NCBI GenBank assembly: GCA_021769425.1
Contig: JAETSX010000004.1
Coordinates: forward strand, 42,873 to 106,872
Source of the DNA: Eubacterium sp.
GTDB lineage: Bacteria; Bacillota; Clostridia; Lachnospirales; Lachnospiraceae
Length of the DNA: 64,000 bases
Direction: 5' to 3'
Shown here: positions 50,387 through 58,713 of the stretch, in pieces
Layout of the letters: each line of letters starts with the position of its first letter
How positions within the stretch are numbered: the stretch's first letter is position 1
Translations under genes and position numbers: made by a program
The notes under the pieces: model-generated
The model's input: the letters and a program-made list of their open reading frames with translations, nothing else
Database searches by the model: none
What the model was told of the DNA's origin: nothing

Positions 50387-51337
50387 TCAGCGGCAATGAG
50401 CCTGCAGGTATTCCAGCATATACTCTGTTGCCGTTTCAGCGTCCTGCCCATGCAGCCCATGTCCGGCTCCGGGAAGGACTTTCAGTTCTGCCGATGGGTA
50501 AACTTCTAACGCCCGCTCTGAGGCTGATAAGGAAACAATTCCGTCTGCATCCCCATGAATCAGCAGCACATCCTTTTCATATGTTCCGATCACGCTGTAA
50601 ACGTCATAATCCAGCAGTTCCTCGAAATAATCACGTCCAACTGTCATCCAGCCAAACATGGCATAGGTATCCGGTATATCTTCAGCCGTTGCAAAAAGCG
50701 CCTGCGCGTCCTTTGCGATCTCAAACGCCGGATACAGAAGGATCAATCCCTGAATTTCTGCTGCATTTGCGGCTGCCGTAATTCCAGCAACAAGCCCGCC
50801 CTGACTGGCTCCAAACAGAAAGACATTTTCACTGTCAACGTAATCAAGCTCTTTTACCATGTCTATCACAGCTTCCAAGTCGGATTGTTCTGTAAAGATT
50901 GACATTTCCAGCGGGGAACCGTCGCTCTGACTGCCATTGCTTCCTCCGCAAAAGTCAAAGCAGTATACCACAAATCCATGTTCCGCTAATTTCTCTGCAT
51001 ATTGGATTCCATTCTGGTGTGTTACGCCATATCCATGTGCATAGATGACAGCGGGAAGTTGTTTGGCTGCATCCTGCGGAATATATACCACGCCATAAAT
51101 TTGGTTATCATCCCGGTTTGCATACAATTCTTGTGTTTCATATTGATAGATAAGAGGCTCCGGTTGCTGAGTATTCTCGGTTTCCAATACGGACGGCTCT
51201 TGCGGTTCTTCTTCAGCCACAGCATAATCCGGTTGTGTTTCTAAGGAAGCAGTGTCCCCACTCTCACCGGCACATCCGCCTAATGCAAATGTCAGCATTG
51301 CAAGGATGCAGGATAGAAAACAGATGTGTTTTTTCAT
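50387..51337 (-). CDS. Alpha/beta hydrolase lipoprotein
   Basis: A 316-residue membrane-anchored hydrolase with lipobox LTFALGGCAGES. The alpha/beta-hydrolase core has the oxyanion strand PAVIYAHGYGVTHQNG, nucleophile NVFLFGASQGGLVAGITAAA, acid DVLLIHGDADGIVSL and histidine PGAGHGLHGQDAETATEYML. It is homologous to the hydrolase half of the neighbouring fusion protein at 51463, suggesting duplication. Esterase or peptidase activity at the cell surface is likely; substrate unknown. Confidence 0.82.
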   Translation of the reverse strand: MKKHICFLSCILAMLTFALGGCAGESGDTASLETQPDYAVAEEEPQEPSVLETENTQQPEPLIYQYETQELYANRDDNQIYGVVYIPQDAAKQLPAVIYAHGYGVTHQNGIQYAEKLAEHGFVVYCFDFCGGSNGSQSDGSPLEMSIFTEQSDLEAVIDMVKELDYVDSENVFLFGASQGGLVAGITAAANAAEIQGLILLYPAFEIAKDAQALFATAEDIPDTYAMFGWMTVGRDYFEELLDYDVYSVIGTYEKDVLLIHGDADGIVSLSASERALEVYPSAELKVLPGAGHGLHGQDAETATEYMLEYLQAHCR

Positions 51338-51462
51338 CTTCGCCTCCTGTTACTGGCTGCCCGGCCGCTGACAGTTCTCAGAAAGAGCCCTGTGATTTTG
51401 CCGTCTAACGCACTTAGAATATGGCAGATCGTATGTGGTCTGTTCATGTAATTTCTCCTTTC

Positions 51463-52974
51463 TCAGATAATCCCGATTTCCTGCAGGTAATTAAAAATAT
51501 ACCTTACTGCTTCATCGAAATCGCTGCCGCTAAATCCGTGCCCTGCTCCATCAATCACATAATATTCCACATCTTCATAAGTCTCTGCCGCGCGATCCGA
51601 GTAGGAAAGAGGCACGATACCGTCTGCACTGCCGTGCATAAGTAGGACTTTCTCTGTGTAGTTCCCGATTTCTTCATACACATCATAATCCCACATATCC
51701 TCCACATAGGGACGTCCTGCTGTAATCCAGTTAAACCGAAAACTATCCGGCACTTCTTCTATGGAATCGAATTGTTCGTGAACGGCGTCACTGACTAAAA
51801 ACGCCGGGTACATTAGCACAAGGCCGGAAACTTCGTCTGTATGCCTTGCTGCCGCAATCGCAGAGGTAATGCCTCCCTGGCTTGTGCCAAGCAGTACGAT
51901 TTTGTTTTCATCCACGAAATTCCATTCAGCAGCTGCTTCTATGATGACTTCCAGATCAGAAACCTCTGTCATGACAGACATTTCTGTGGTATCGCCATCG
52001 CTTCGGGAACCACCGCCACCTCGAAAGTCAAAGCAGTAGGCAGCAATCCCATGACTTGCCAGCTGCTCGGCATAAGCTTCATTGGAACGGTAAGAACCTC
52101 CCAGCCCATGGGCGCAGACCACAAGCGGAACCTTTTCATTTTCTGTATCTGGAATATAGGCAATACCATATATCCGTTGTCCTTGATTATCCAGTTCTAT
52201 TTCCTGCTGCTGGTAATTATAGGCCGGAAGATTTTCAAGTTCTAAAATTTTTGTGCTTTCCTCCTGAACTGCTTCCGGCACTGTATCTTGTACCGCCGTT
52301 TCTTCCTGTTTTGGCTGGCTTTGTCTTATTTCTCCGGTCAGTCCTAATTCCGAAAGCCATGCGTCAAGCTGGCTTGTTCCATTGATCCGCCTTTCCCCAT
52401 ATACAGCCAAACCGTCACAAGAATTAAGGAATGTGGGCATTGTCTCGTCAATATCGCTCCCTCCGCTGGTACAGAACGGAATAATGAGCTTCCCGGTTAA
52501 ATCATAACTTTCCAGAAACGTGTTAATCGGAGCCGGCGTTGCGTGCCACCATACAGGATAGCCAACAAACACAATGTCATATTCTTCCATGTTTTCCACG
52601 GTATCTGTCAAAGCAGGCCGTTCATTGCCCCTGATTTCACTCTTGGATTCCGCATATACATTGGAATAGCCATTCTGCGGAGTAATTTCAAACAAATCGC
52701 CTCCGGTTTTTTCTCTGATTGCATCTGCAATACTTCCCGTTGTTCCGGTATAGGAAAAATAGGCAACCAACACTTTTATGTCAGACCCAGAAAGGATTTC
52801 ATTCCTCACTTCTTCAACTTGCGAATCACTCAAAGAATTATCCGACAAGTTTCTAAACATTGCAGGGTAGCGGTAAAAGTTGTATCCTGCAAAAGCGAAG
52901 GCGATAATAACAATCACTGTGATTACCGCAATCAAACCTTTTTTCGCTTCACTGTCAGCCCTCCTTACACACAT
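51463..52974 (-). CDS. Flavodoxin-alpha/beta hydrolase fusion with membrane anchor
   Basis: A protein of about 500 residues: a signal-anchor (LIAVITVIVIIAFAFAGYNF), a flavodoxin-like domain (KVLVAYFSYTGTTGSIADAI, DIVFVGYPVWWHATPAPI, PFCTSGGSDIDE), a Gln/Glu linker and an alpha/beta hydrolase (VCAHGLGGSY, LLGTSQGGITSAIAAARH, LLMHGSADGIVPL, IDGAGHGFSG). Start is uncertain. The uninterrupted frame starts at an ATG at 52974 with no good ribosome-binding site. A GTG at 52952 has a perfect AAGGAGGG site, but in its frame MKRKKV is followed by a stop; a -1 shift on A-AAA-AAG (52938-52944) would join the long frame. Redox-linked hydrolysis is the inferred role. Confidence 0.8.
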   Translation of the reverse strand: MCVRRADSEAKKGLIAVITVIVIIAFAFAGYNFYRYPAMFRNLSDNSLSDSQVEEVRNEILSGSDIKVLVAYFSYTGTTGSIADAIREKTGGDLFEITPQNGYSNVYAESKSEIRGNERPALTDTVENMEEYDIVFVGYPVWWHATPAPINTFLESYDLTGKLIIPFCTSGGSDIDETMPTFLNSCDGLAVYGERRINGTSQLDAWLSELGLTGEIRQSQPKQEETAVQDTVPEAVQEESTKILELENLPAYNYQQQEIELDNQGQRIYGIAYIPDTENEKVPLVVCAHGLGGSYRSNEAYAEQLASHGIAAYCFDFRGGGGSRSDGDTTEMSVMTEVSDLEVIIEAAAEWNFVDENKIVLLGTSQGGITSAIAAARHTDEVSGLVLMYPAFLVSDAVHEQFDSIEEVPDSFRFNWITAGRPYVEDMWDYDVYEEIGNYTEKVLLMHGSADGIVPLSYSDRAAETYEDVEYYVIDGAGHGFSGSDFDEAVRYIFNYLQEIGII

Positions 52975-54110
52975 TCCATCAGAATTTCATAGATTTCCTC
53001 CCGGCCAAGCTCACGGGGATTGCATTTAATGATGTTGCAGGTATCCGCAACTTGCCGCAGTACCTCCGGCGTAATCTCTACTGTAGATTTGAGCTGGCTC
53101 ATCCTGATAGGAAGTCCGCACTCTTTGATGAAGTTTTCCAACGCATCTACGCCGGCTTCTGCAGTATCCACATCAAACACGGCCTTTGCCAACCGGGTAA
53201 ATTTTTCCGGCGCATCCTTTACGATATGGCGATAATAAGCGGGATGGATCACTGCAAGTCCCTGCCCGTGATTGCAATCCGTATAAGCCCCCAACTGATG
53301 CTCGATCTGATGTACCTGAAAATCAGTCAGGCGGCCACATTTCAAAATTCCGTTTTCCGCCATAGCAGAGTCCCACATCAGATTGCTCCGGGCCTGGCAA
53401 TCATCCATATTTTTCAGAAGGCTCTGCATATTTACCACAGTATTGCGCATGATTGCCAGCGCCACATCATCCGACACATTATCTTCATCGGAAGCGCCAA
53501 GATAGGTTTCCATTGCGTGGCTCAGGGTATCAAAAGCTCCGGAAAGTACCTGCATGGGCGGCACCGACATGGTATACGCAGGATTAAGAACGGCAAAGGA
53601 AGCGGCGGTTCCAAAAACCGGCCCTTTCCACTTTTTCTCCTCATAAGTAATCACTGCGCCGGCGTTCATTTCCGCACCGGTACCGGAAGCCGTCACAACC
53701 GCACCTATCGGTATCCCTGCTATGGGGAATTTCCCTTTGCCGTACTCCATGTTCCAAATATCTTCCTCCAGCATGGCCTGTGCGGAAACCACCTTACAGC
53801 AGTCGATGACACTGCCGCCGCCTACCGCCAGAATGAAGTCCACCTGATATTCACGGGCCAGCGCCGCGCCTTCCTGCACTTTGGTATAGGTGGGGTTCGG
53901 CATGATACTGGAAAAATCCACCACTTTCTTGCCTGCCTGTTCAAGCAGGTTTTTCATTTCATCATAAATACCGTTCTTTTTAACGGAACCGCCGCCAAAG
54001 GCAAGCATCACGTGTTCACCGACCTTGCCAAGCTCTGCACTGAAAGCCTGCGCTGCGCTTCCTTCCCCAAAATAAACCTTTGTTGGATAAGAAAATGTAA
54101 ATTTATTCAT
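52965..54110 (-). CDS. Iron-containing alcohol dehydrogenase
   Basis: A 381-residue iron-dependent alcohol dehydrogenase, related to BdhA/YqhD. Visible motifs are VMLAFGGGSVKKNGIYDEMK, FILAVGGGSVIDCCKVVSAQ, VVTASGTGAEMNAGAVI, the metal site SGAFDTLSHAMETYLG (Asp, His) and DFQVHQIEHQLGAYTDCNHG (two more His). It reduces aldehydes or oxidises alcohols with NAD(P)H. The start MNKFTFSY has AGGAGGG upstream. It is the first gene behind the MerR-type promoter at 54172-54202, divergent from a MerR remnant. Confidence 0.9.
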   Translation of the reverse strand: MNKFTFSYPTKVYFGEGSAAQAFSAELGKVGEHVMLAFGGGSVKKNGIYDEMKNLLEQAGKKVVDFSSIMPNPTYTKVQEGAALAREYQVDFILAVGGGSVIDCCKVVSAQAMLEEDIWNMEYGKGKFPIAGIPIGAVVTASGTGAEMNAGAVITYEEKKWKGPVFGTAASFAVLNPAYTMSVPPMQVLSGAFDTLSHAMETYLGASDEDNVSDDVALAIMRNTVVNMQSLLKNMDDCQARSNLMWDSAMAENGILKCGRLTDFQVHQIEHQLGAYTDCNHGQGLAVIHPAYYRHIVKDAPEKFTRLAKAVFDVDTAEAGVDALENFIKECGLPIRMSQLKSTVEITPEVLRQVADTCNIIKCNPRELGREEIYEILMECV

Positions 54111-54171
54111 TATAAGCCCTCCTACAAATTCCATGTTTCAATGCGTTTATCTGAACCGCTTGCTATAACCG

Positions 54172-54202
54172 ATTATATTTTGCGGTTGTTACTACCGGTC
54201 AA
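54172..54202 (-). promoter_or_regulatory. MerR-type promoter with 19-bp spacer
   Basis: TTGACC and TATAAT are separated by 19 bp, the overlong spacer typical of promoters activated by MerR-family proteins through DNA distortion. The spacer holds an imperfect dyad GGTAGT-A-ACAACC. The divergent gene at 54258 is a truncated MerR regulator. Confidence 0.65.
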
Positions 54203-54257
54203 TAGATTTCCGCTATTTTTTTATGAATTTTTTGTGAACACACAGGAGGTAATCACT

Positions 54258-54629
54258 CTGTATACGATGATGCAGGTCTGCCGTGAACTGGACATGACCT
54301 ATCAAACCTTAAAATATTATTGCAATGAAGGATTCGTTCCTAATGTCAAAAAAGACAGCAATAACCGCCGGGTTTTCGATGAGAAAGATGTGAAATGGAT
54401 CAAAGACCTCACCTGCTTAAAGAAATGCTTTTTAGATTTTACTGAATGGAGGATTGATTGGATGAACATAATATATGCCGATTACAACATTTACCACAAC
54501 AGCAGTTTTATAGATTTCGCCCTTGATACTGTATTGTCGCTACATAAACTGTTTTGCATGGTTCATCAATGCGGAAAATGGCGATATATTCGTAAATGTG
54601 GTCTAATTCACGGATTGCTCTGGGGTTGA
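54258..54629 (+). pseudogene. Truncated MerR-family regulator
   Basis: The DNA-binding domain is intact: YTMMQVCRELDMTYQTLKYY then CNEGFVPNVKKDSNNRRVFD and EKDVKWIKDLTCLKKC. At that point (about 54427) the expected GMSIQEMKEYL-type dimerisation helix is replaced by unrelated sequence running to a stop at 54629. AGGAGG lies upstream of a CTG codon (54258) where ATG would be expected; ATG 54267 is the first available start. Both the missing helix and the altered start point to inactivation, possibly linked to the IS remnant next door. Confidence 0.65.
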
Positions 54630-54639
54630 CTTTTACCCT

Positions 54640-55400
54640 GTATTATATCCTTCTCCTATAGCTTTGAGAAAATTTATATCCCGTAATGTATCAATTATTT
54701 CTTCACATGTATATTTATATTCTAATTTCTTTTCCAAATATCGAAATATGATCAAGGCCAAAAAACAGGTCATGAAATGGGCTTTGATTCGGGCATCTGT
54801 ATAGACATAGCAGGTCTTGATTTAAAATCCGTTTTCATGATTCGGAAACATTCCTCAATTTTCCATCGATTATTCTTCTATGACGCTCTGGTCAAGTTCA
54901 TAGACTTCTTTTTCGGCTATCTCGCCGTCAGCAGTTGCGCCTGTCTTTTTTATAAAACGTTTACAAGCATTCCGGTTATGTTTCTTAAGGGAAGAAAGAT
55001 TGTTTTCCAGCCCGTCCGATCTGCCTTTCACGGATGCGCTGCTGATTAAATTTGTATTTTAGCGAAAACGTAACAATTAATTTCTGTTCTAATTCATCGC
55101 TTTTTATCCATCGTTCTCTATAAAAAGCAGACTTCAAGAATTTCTGGGCCAATTGGGGATCTTCCAACTGGCTGATATTGAATGTGGTTGGTTTTCCATT
55201 TTTATCCCGCTCATAACCTTCCAGCCTCCAGCCGGCTGGATCCAGACACCATTCCTTTAAATGTTTTTTCAGTTTTTTAATAGATTGTAAAATGATAAAA
55301 GCCCGGCCTTTTTTATTATTAAATTTCCGGTTATCCGTAGAGGACAGTCCCGCATCGGCACAGACGATAAACTTCGCATGTTAGAAATCTTCTATGATCT
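54640..55400 (-). pseudogene. IS1634-family transposase remnant
   Basis: Reading the minus strand and changing frame several times gives recognisable transposase pieces: CADAGLSSTDNRKFNNKKGR, QSIKKLKKHLKEWCLDPAGW, NGKPTTFNISQLEDPQLAQK, LKYKFNQQRIRERQIGRAG, RWKIEECFRIMKTDFKSR and ARIKAHFMTCFLALIIFRYL. The order matches the C-terminal two thirds of IS1634-type transposases. Frameshifts and stops break it into at least three parts and the N-terminal third is absent. Confidence 0.7.
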
Positions 55401-55857
55401 GTAAATCCGTAAAAATTGAAAATCCTTGTATCGCTTTAAGTTGCCATAGGTTTATAGGTAACGAGATACACTTTTTTATGTCTTTTTATACCCGTGAGCG
55501 AAATCATTTGCCAGAAGATTGTTCATAGCTTTGAGGAAAAAAGCAAATGATTTGGCAAATAAATATGCTCGTGAGTATAACTGGTGATATTGCCAGATAC
55601 CACTAATTCAAAGGCTATAATTGAATAGCAAATATAAAAACCGTGTTCCCAGATAAAAATTCCCTGTGAAAAGGGTGCAATTCAACATTTAATTTTTGTC
55701 CATTTTTTGTCATAACATGGTTTGTTTTGTCAATATGTGTTTTTGAGTTTTTAGAATTATTTATATGATTTTAAGATTTTTTTAGGACTGCTGCCAGCGG
55801 CCTTTTTTAATCTACACTTTTAATTCCTGCTGCAGAACATAAAAGAATTGTCGATTA
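55401..55857. other. Non-coding region with hairpins
   Basis: No coding potential is seen. An exact 11-bp inverted repeat aaatcatttgc / gcaaatgattt lies at 55501-55511 and 55543-55553, within a wider imperfect repeat (tatacccgtgagc / gctcgtgagtata). A terminator-like hairpin ending ggccttttttaatc lies near 55783-55812. The region may be IS-flanking debris. Confidence 0.4.
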
Positions 55858-55886
55858 TTGCCGACACTCTGAAAATAAGATATAAT
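55858..55886 (+). promoter_or_regulatory. Promoter of Fst-like toxin mRNA
   Basis: TTGCCG, 17 bp, TATAAT, giving a start near 55893. The leader forms a hairpin (GTTG...CAAC) just upstream of the gggagg Shine-Dalgarno, as in par-type loci where a 5' stem limits toxin translation. Confidence 0.65.
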
Positions 55887-55929
55887 ATTCATGTTGTCCT
55901 ACCGATACCTGGCAACGGGAGGTGTTCAT

Positions 55930-56028
55930 ATGGAAGTTATCACTGCTTTTTTGGTCGCTGTTGCGGCTGGTGTAGCTTGTCACTACATCATCAAATGGTT
56001 AGATGGCGGTCATAAGGACAACAAATAA
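55930..56028 (+). CDS. Fst/par-like type I toxin peptide
   Basis: The 32-residue peptide MEVITAFLVAVAAGVACHYI then IKWLDGGHKDNK has one membrane segment and a short charged tail. This is the layout of type I membrane toxins (Fst, TxpA-like) of Firmicutes. GGGAGG lies 8 nt before the ATG. Converging promoters, a shared terminator and direct repeats complete the module (see antitoxin). Related sequence ACHYIIKWLD recurs in the remnant at 33327-33392. Too short for standard gene finding, and often missed. Confidence 0.7.
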   Translation: MEVITAFLVAVAAGVACHYIIKWLDGGHKDNK

Positions 56029-56064
56029 CCTACTGGGTGCTTTACCAGTATAAAAGAAAAGAAG

Positions 56065-56141
56065 AATCCCCGGACTGTACGCTACTACGGTTCGGGGGTT
56101 CGTCTCTTTGTCCATATGGACTTATCACTGCTTTTTGTCTA
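56065..56141 (-). ncRNA. Predicted antitoxin RNA of the Fst-like module
   Basis: On the minus strand TTGCAA (56170-56175), 17 bp and a perfect TATAAT (56147-56152) would start an RNA near 56140 that ends at the shared hairpin (56065-56100). Its 5' part contains catatggacttatcactgct (56113-56132), a direct repeat of catatggaagttatcactgc at the toxin start (55927-55946). The antitoxin can therefore pair with the toxin's translation start, as RNA II does in the pAD1 par system. Confidence 0.6.
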
Positions 56142-56146
56142 TCGAC

Positions 56147-56175
56147 ATTATAGCATATGTAATTTTAGTTTGCAA
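56147..56175 (-). promoter_or_regulatory. Strong sigma-A promoter of the antitoxin RNA
   Basis: Boxes TTGCAA and TATAAT with exactly 17 bp between. The sequence between them ends ACATATGC, as at locus 2 (33169-33197). Confidence 0.65.
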
Positions 56176-56235
56176 TATTCTTTCTTACTCATTAACATCT
56201 TTTCTATACATAAGAATTTCCATTTTCATCCGCTT

Positions 56236-57138
56236 CTAACCCAATTCCAGCATACGCTCCAAAGGCTTGTTGGCGCGAATTCTCATATCTTCTTCCATCT
56301 CAATGGTATTGGTCATCTTTTCCAATGCATCTTTGACTTTCTCCAATGTAATAAGCTTCATATCCGGACAGCATTGTGAATCCCCTGCGGAATAAAATTT
56401 TTTATTTGGATTATTTGATTTCAGTTCATACAGCACGCCCAGTTCCGTACAGACAATAAACTCTTCTGCGCTGCTTTTCCCAGCATACTCAATGATGCCG
56501 GAAGTGCTTCCCACATAGTCTGCCATGGCTGCCACCTCCCCGGTACACTCCGGATGCACCAGAATCTCTGCCCCAGGATGAGCCTCTTTGGTTTTTGCAA
56601 CGCTTTCAGGGGTGATGCTTTTATGTACATGGCAGAACCCGTCATTAAAAATAAAATGCTTCTCAGGCGCCTTGGCGGCTACATACCGTCCCAAATGTTC
56701 ATCCGGAATAAAGAAAATATGCTGATTCGGCAAAGATTTTACAATCTTAAGTGCATTGGATGAAGTAACACATACATCAGAATATGTTTTAAGCTTTGCT
56801 GTGGAATTAATATAGCAAACTACCGCCACGTCCTGATACTCCTTCCGCACCTGACGGATTTTCTCTATATCCGCCATATGTGCCATGGGACAATCCGCTG
56901 TCATATCCGGCATAACCACCTTTTTCTTTGGGTTGAGGATTTTAGCGCTTTCTCCCATAAAAGACACACCGCAAAATATAATGGTCTCTGCCTCCACCGT
57001 CGTGGCAATTTTGCTGAGATAAAAGGAATCTCCTACATAATCTGCAATTGCCTGCACTTCATCATTGACATAATAGTGAGCCAAAATCACCGCATTACGC
57101 TCTTTTTTCAGTTGACTAATTTCATCTAAGATTGACAT
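56236..57138 (-). CDS. nadA: Quinolinate synthase NadA
   Basis: A 300-residue iron-sulfur enzyme condensing iminoaspartate with dihydroxyacetone phosphate to quinolinate, the second step of NAD synthesis. Typical segments are NAVILAHYYVNDEVQAIADY, FCGVSFMGESAKILNPKKKV, CYINSTAKLKTYSDVCVTSS, FIPDEHLGRYVA, HPECTGEVAAMADYVGSTSG and SQCCPDMKLITLEK. The three cluster cysteines are in FCGVSF, HPECTG and SQCCPD. NadB and NadC are not in the window. Start MSILDEISQ has a GAGCGGA-type site. Confidence 0.93.
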   Translation of the reverse strand: MSILDEISQLKKERNAVILAHYYVNDEVQAIADYVGDSFYLSKIATTVEAETIIFCGVSFMGESAKILNPKKKVVMPDMTADCPMAHMADIEKIRQVRKEYQDVAVVCYINSTAKLKTYSDVCVTSSNALKIVKSLPNQHIFFIPDEHLGRYVAAKAPEKHFIFNDGFCHVHKSITPESVAKTKEAHPGAEILVHPECTGEVAAMADYVGSTSGIIEYAGKSSAEEFIVCTELGVLYELKSNNPNKKFYSAGDSQCCPDMKLITLEKVKDALEKMTNTIEMEEDMRIRANKPLERMLELG

Positions 57139-57251
57139 ATCCGCTCCTGCTTTCTTTCCCTGAATTCTCCTGCCCCAACTTCAGACAATGGACAGGTTCA
57201 GGGTTTCTCTGGTATCATTCAAACTAAATATCTCACAATATCAGCATTCTG

Positions 57252-58382
57252 TCAATCCACCAATTCACAAAACCTGTCCTTCAGGGAACATTTCAGGTCT
57301 GCCCCCAGCTTTTTCAGGGTATTTTCCAAGGCGCCCATCGTTTCTTCCATGTCTTTCACATTGGCATTGCTTCCCATATGGCCAATACGGATCACCTGCC
57401 CGGCAAGGCTGTCAAAAGAACCTGCCAGCATAATATTGTGTTCTTTTTTCATCATCTCCAGAATTTGAGAGGCTGTTGTTTCTTTCGGCACATCAAATAC
57501 CGTTACCGTATTGGAAAATCCCTGCTCCAGATGGAGTTTTAGTCCAGCGTCTTTTAATGCCTGCCTACAGGCATTTCCAATCTTTGCATGCCGTTTTAGC
57601 ATGTCTTTATCGTTTTCAATATTGTCTAATGCCTGCCGCAGCCCATAAATATCGCTGATTGGCATGGTATAGGGAAACCATTTTGCCTCATAATATCCTT
57701 CAAAAACTTTCAGGTTGGCATAAAAGGAAGCAATAGGCGTTTTCCTCTCTGCCATAGCTTTCTTTGCTTTTTCACTGATCGTCACAAATGTCAGTCCCGG
57801 AGGTGCGGAAACTGCTTTCTGGGAACCGCCGCACACCACATCTATGCCGGCCCGATCCACATCCAATTCTTCCCCGAACATGGCCGAAACAGAATCCACC
57901 ACCGTGAGAATCCCATAATGTTCCAGAATGGGGCAAAGCCTGTGGACATCGTTCAGCATCCCGCTGGGCGTATCGCAATGCACCAGGGTAGCGTATTTAT
58001 AGTCATGATTTTCCTTTAAAAATTCCTCCAGCGCCTGAGGGTCTATGGGATTTTTATCATCCACTGTGTACAGCTCCGGTTTTCCTCCGTACATAGATAC
58101 AAAGTCTGCAAACCCCTTTCCATAGATTCCGTTATCCAGCGCCAGCGCCCGGTCTCCCGGCTCCGTCAGGGAGGCACAGGCAGCTTCCAGCCCCAGTATT
58201 CCTTCCCCATCCAGAATTAAGGTTTCATTCTCTGTATGGAGCAGCCTGCTGATCTGCCGGCAGGTTTCCTTATAAAATTCCACAAAAGTTTCATCCAAAT
58301 CCGGATTGGTGCATTCCCTGGCTCTTGCAAGGCGGATATTTTCTCTGACCTGAGTCGGCCCGGGTGTCATTATCTTGTACAT
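57252..58382 (-). CDS. Class V aminotransferase, alanine-glyoxylate/serine-pyruvate type
   Basis: A 376-residue PLP enzyme. It opens MYKIMTPGPTQVRENIRLAR, has LDGEGILGLEAACASLTEPG, LVHCDTPSGMLNDVHRLCPI, VDSVSAMFGEELDVDRAG and the PLP-lysine motif VVCGGSQKAVSAPPGLTFVT. Related enzymes act as alanine-glyoxylate, serine-glyoxylate or 2-aminoethylphosphonate-type aminotransferases; the exact substrate is not fixed by these motifs. The start was moved to MYKIMTPG because GAAGG lies upstream and the family starts there. It lies 113 bp upstream of nadA. Confidence 0.82.
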   Translation of the reverse strand: MYKIMTPGPTQVRENIRLARARECTNPDLDETFVEFYKETCRQISRLLHTENETLILDGEGILGLEAACASLTEPGDRALALDNGIYGKGFADFVSMYGGKPELYTVDDKNPIDPQALEEFLKENHDYKYATLVHCDTPSGMLNDVHRLCPILEHYGILTVVDSVSAMFGEELDVDRAGIDVVCGGSQKAVSAPPGLTFVTISEKAKKAMAERKTPIASFYANLKVFEGYYEAKWFPYTMPISDIYGLRQALDNIENDKDMLKRHAKIGNACRQALKDAGLKLHLEQGFSNTVTVFDVPKETTASQILEMMKKEHNIMLAGSFDSLAGQVIRIGHMGSNANVKDMEETMGALENTLKKLGADLKCSLKDRFCELVD

Positions 58383-58535
58383 AAGCTGCCTTCTTTCTGT
58401 TAAAAATATCACTCTGTCCTGCCTGCTATTCACAAGTTGTTTGTGCAGTGAAAAGCAAGCTTGTATCTCATCCGCTATCATAACTCTCCGGAAAAAGTTT
58501 TAGAATATCCAGTTTTATTATTTTTCATAATACCA

Positions 58536-58577
58536 GAAAAGGAGCCGCCGGAAAATCTGTCATTTTCCGAAAGCCCC
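58536..58577 (-). terminator. Terminator of the large surface-protein gene
   Basis: A long stem (ggggctttcggaaaat / attttccggcggctcc on the minus strand, 5-nt loop gacag) is followed by TTTTC. It lies about 100 bp beyond the stop codon, after the two tandem copies of the gene's 3' end. Confidence 0.75.
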
Positions 58578-58599
58578 TTTTGAGTAATATTTCCTTCTT

Positions 58600-58713
58600 T
58601 TTGCCTGATTTCACAGGCATTATTTCTTTACCGTCACGCTGACTGTCACTTTCTTTTTGCCTGACTTCACAGGCATTATTTCTTTACCGTCACGCTGACT
58701 GTCACTTTCTTTT
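58600..58713. repeat. 56-bp tandem duplication of the surface-protein 3' end
   Basis: The block caggcattatttctttaccg with gtcacgctgactgtcacttt recurs at an exact 56-bp step (58614 and 58670). The repeated unit contains the last codons and stop of the gene (GKKKVTVSVTVKK-stop) and a small GCCTG...CAGGC hairpin, so the extra copies lie just after the true stop. Confidence 0.8.

Noticed and set aside
53052..54257. Long plus-strand open frame opposite the alcohol dehydrogenase gene, continuous with the MerR remnant
   Set aside because: It is the antisense shadow of a well-conserved enzyme; only the part from 54258 has real (MerR) similarity.
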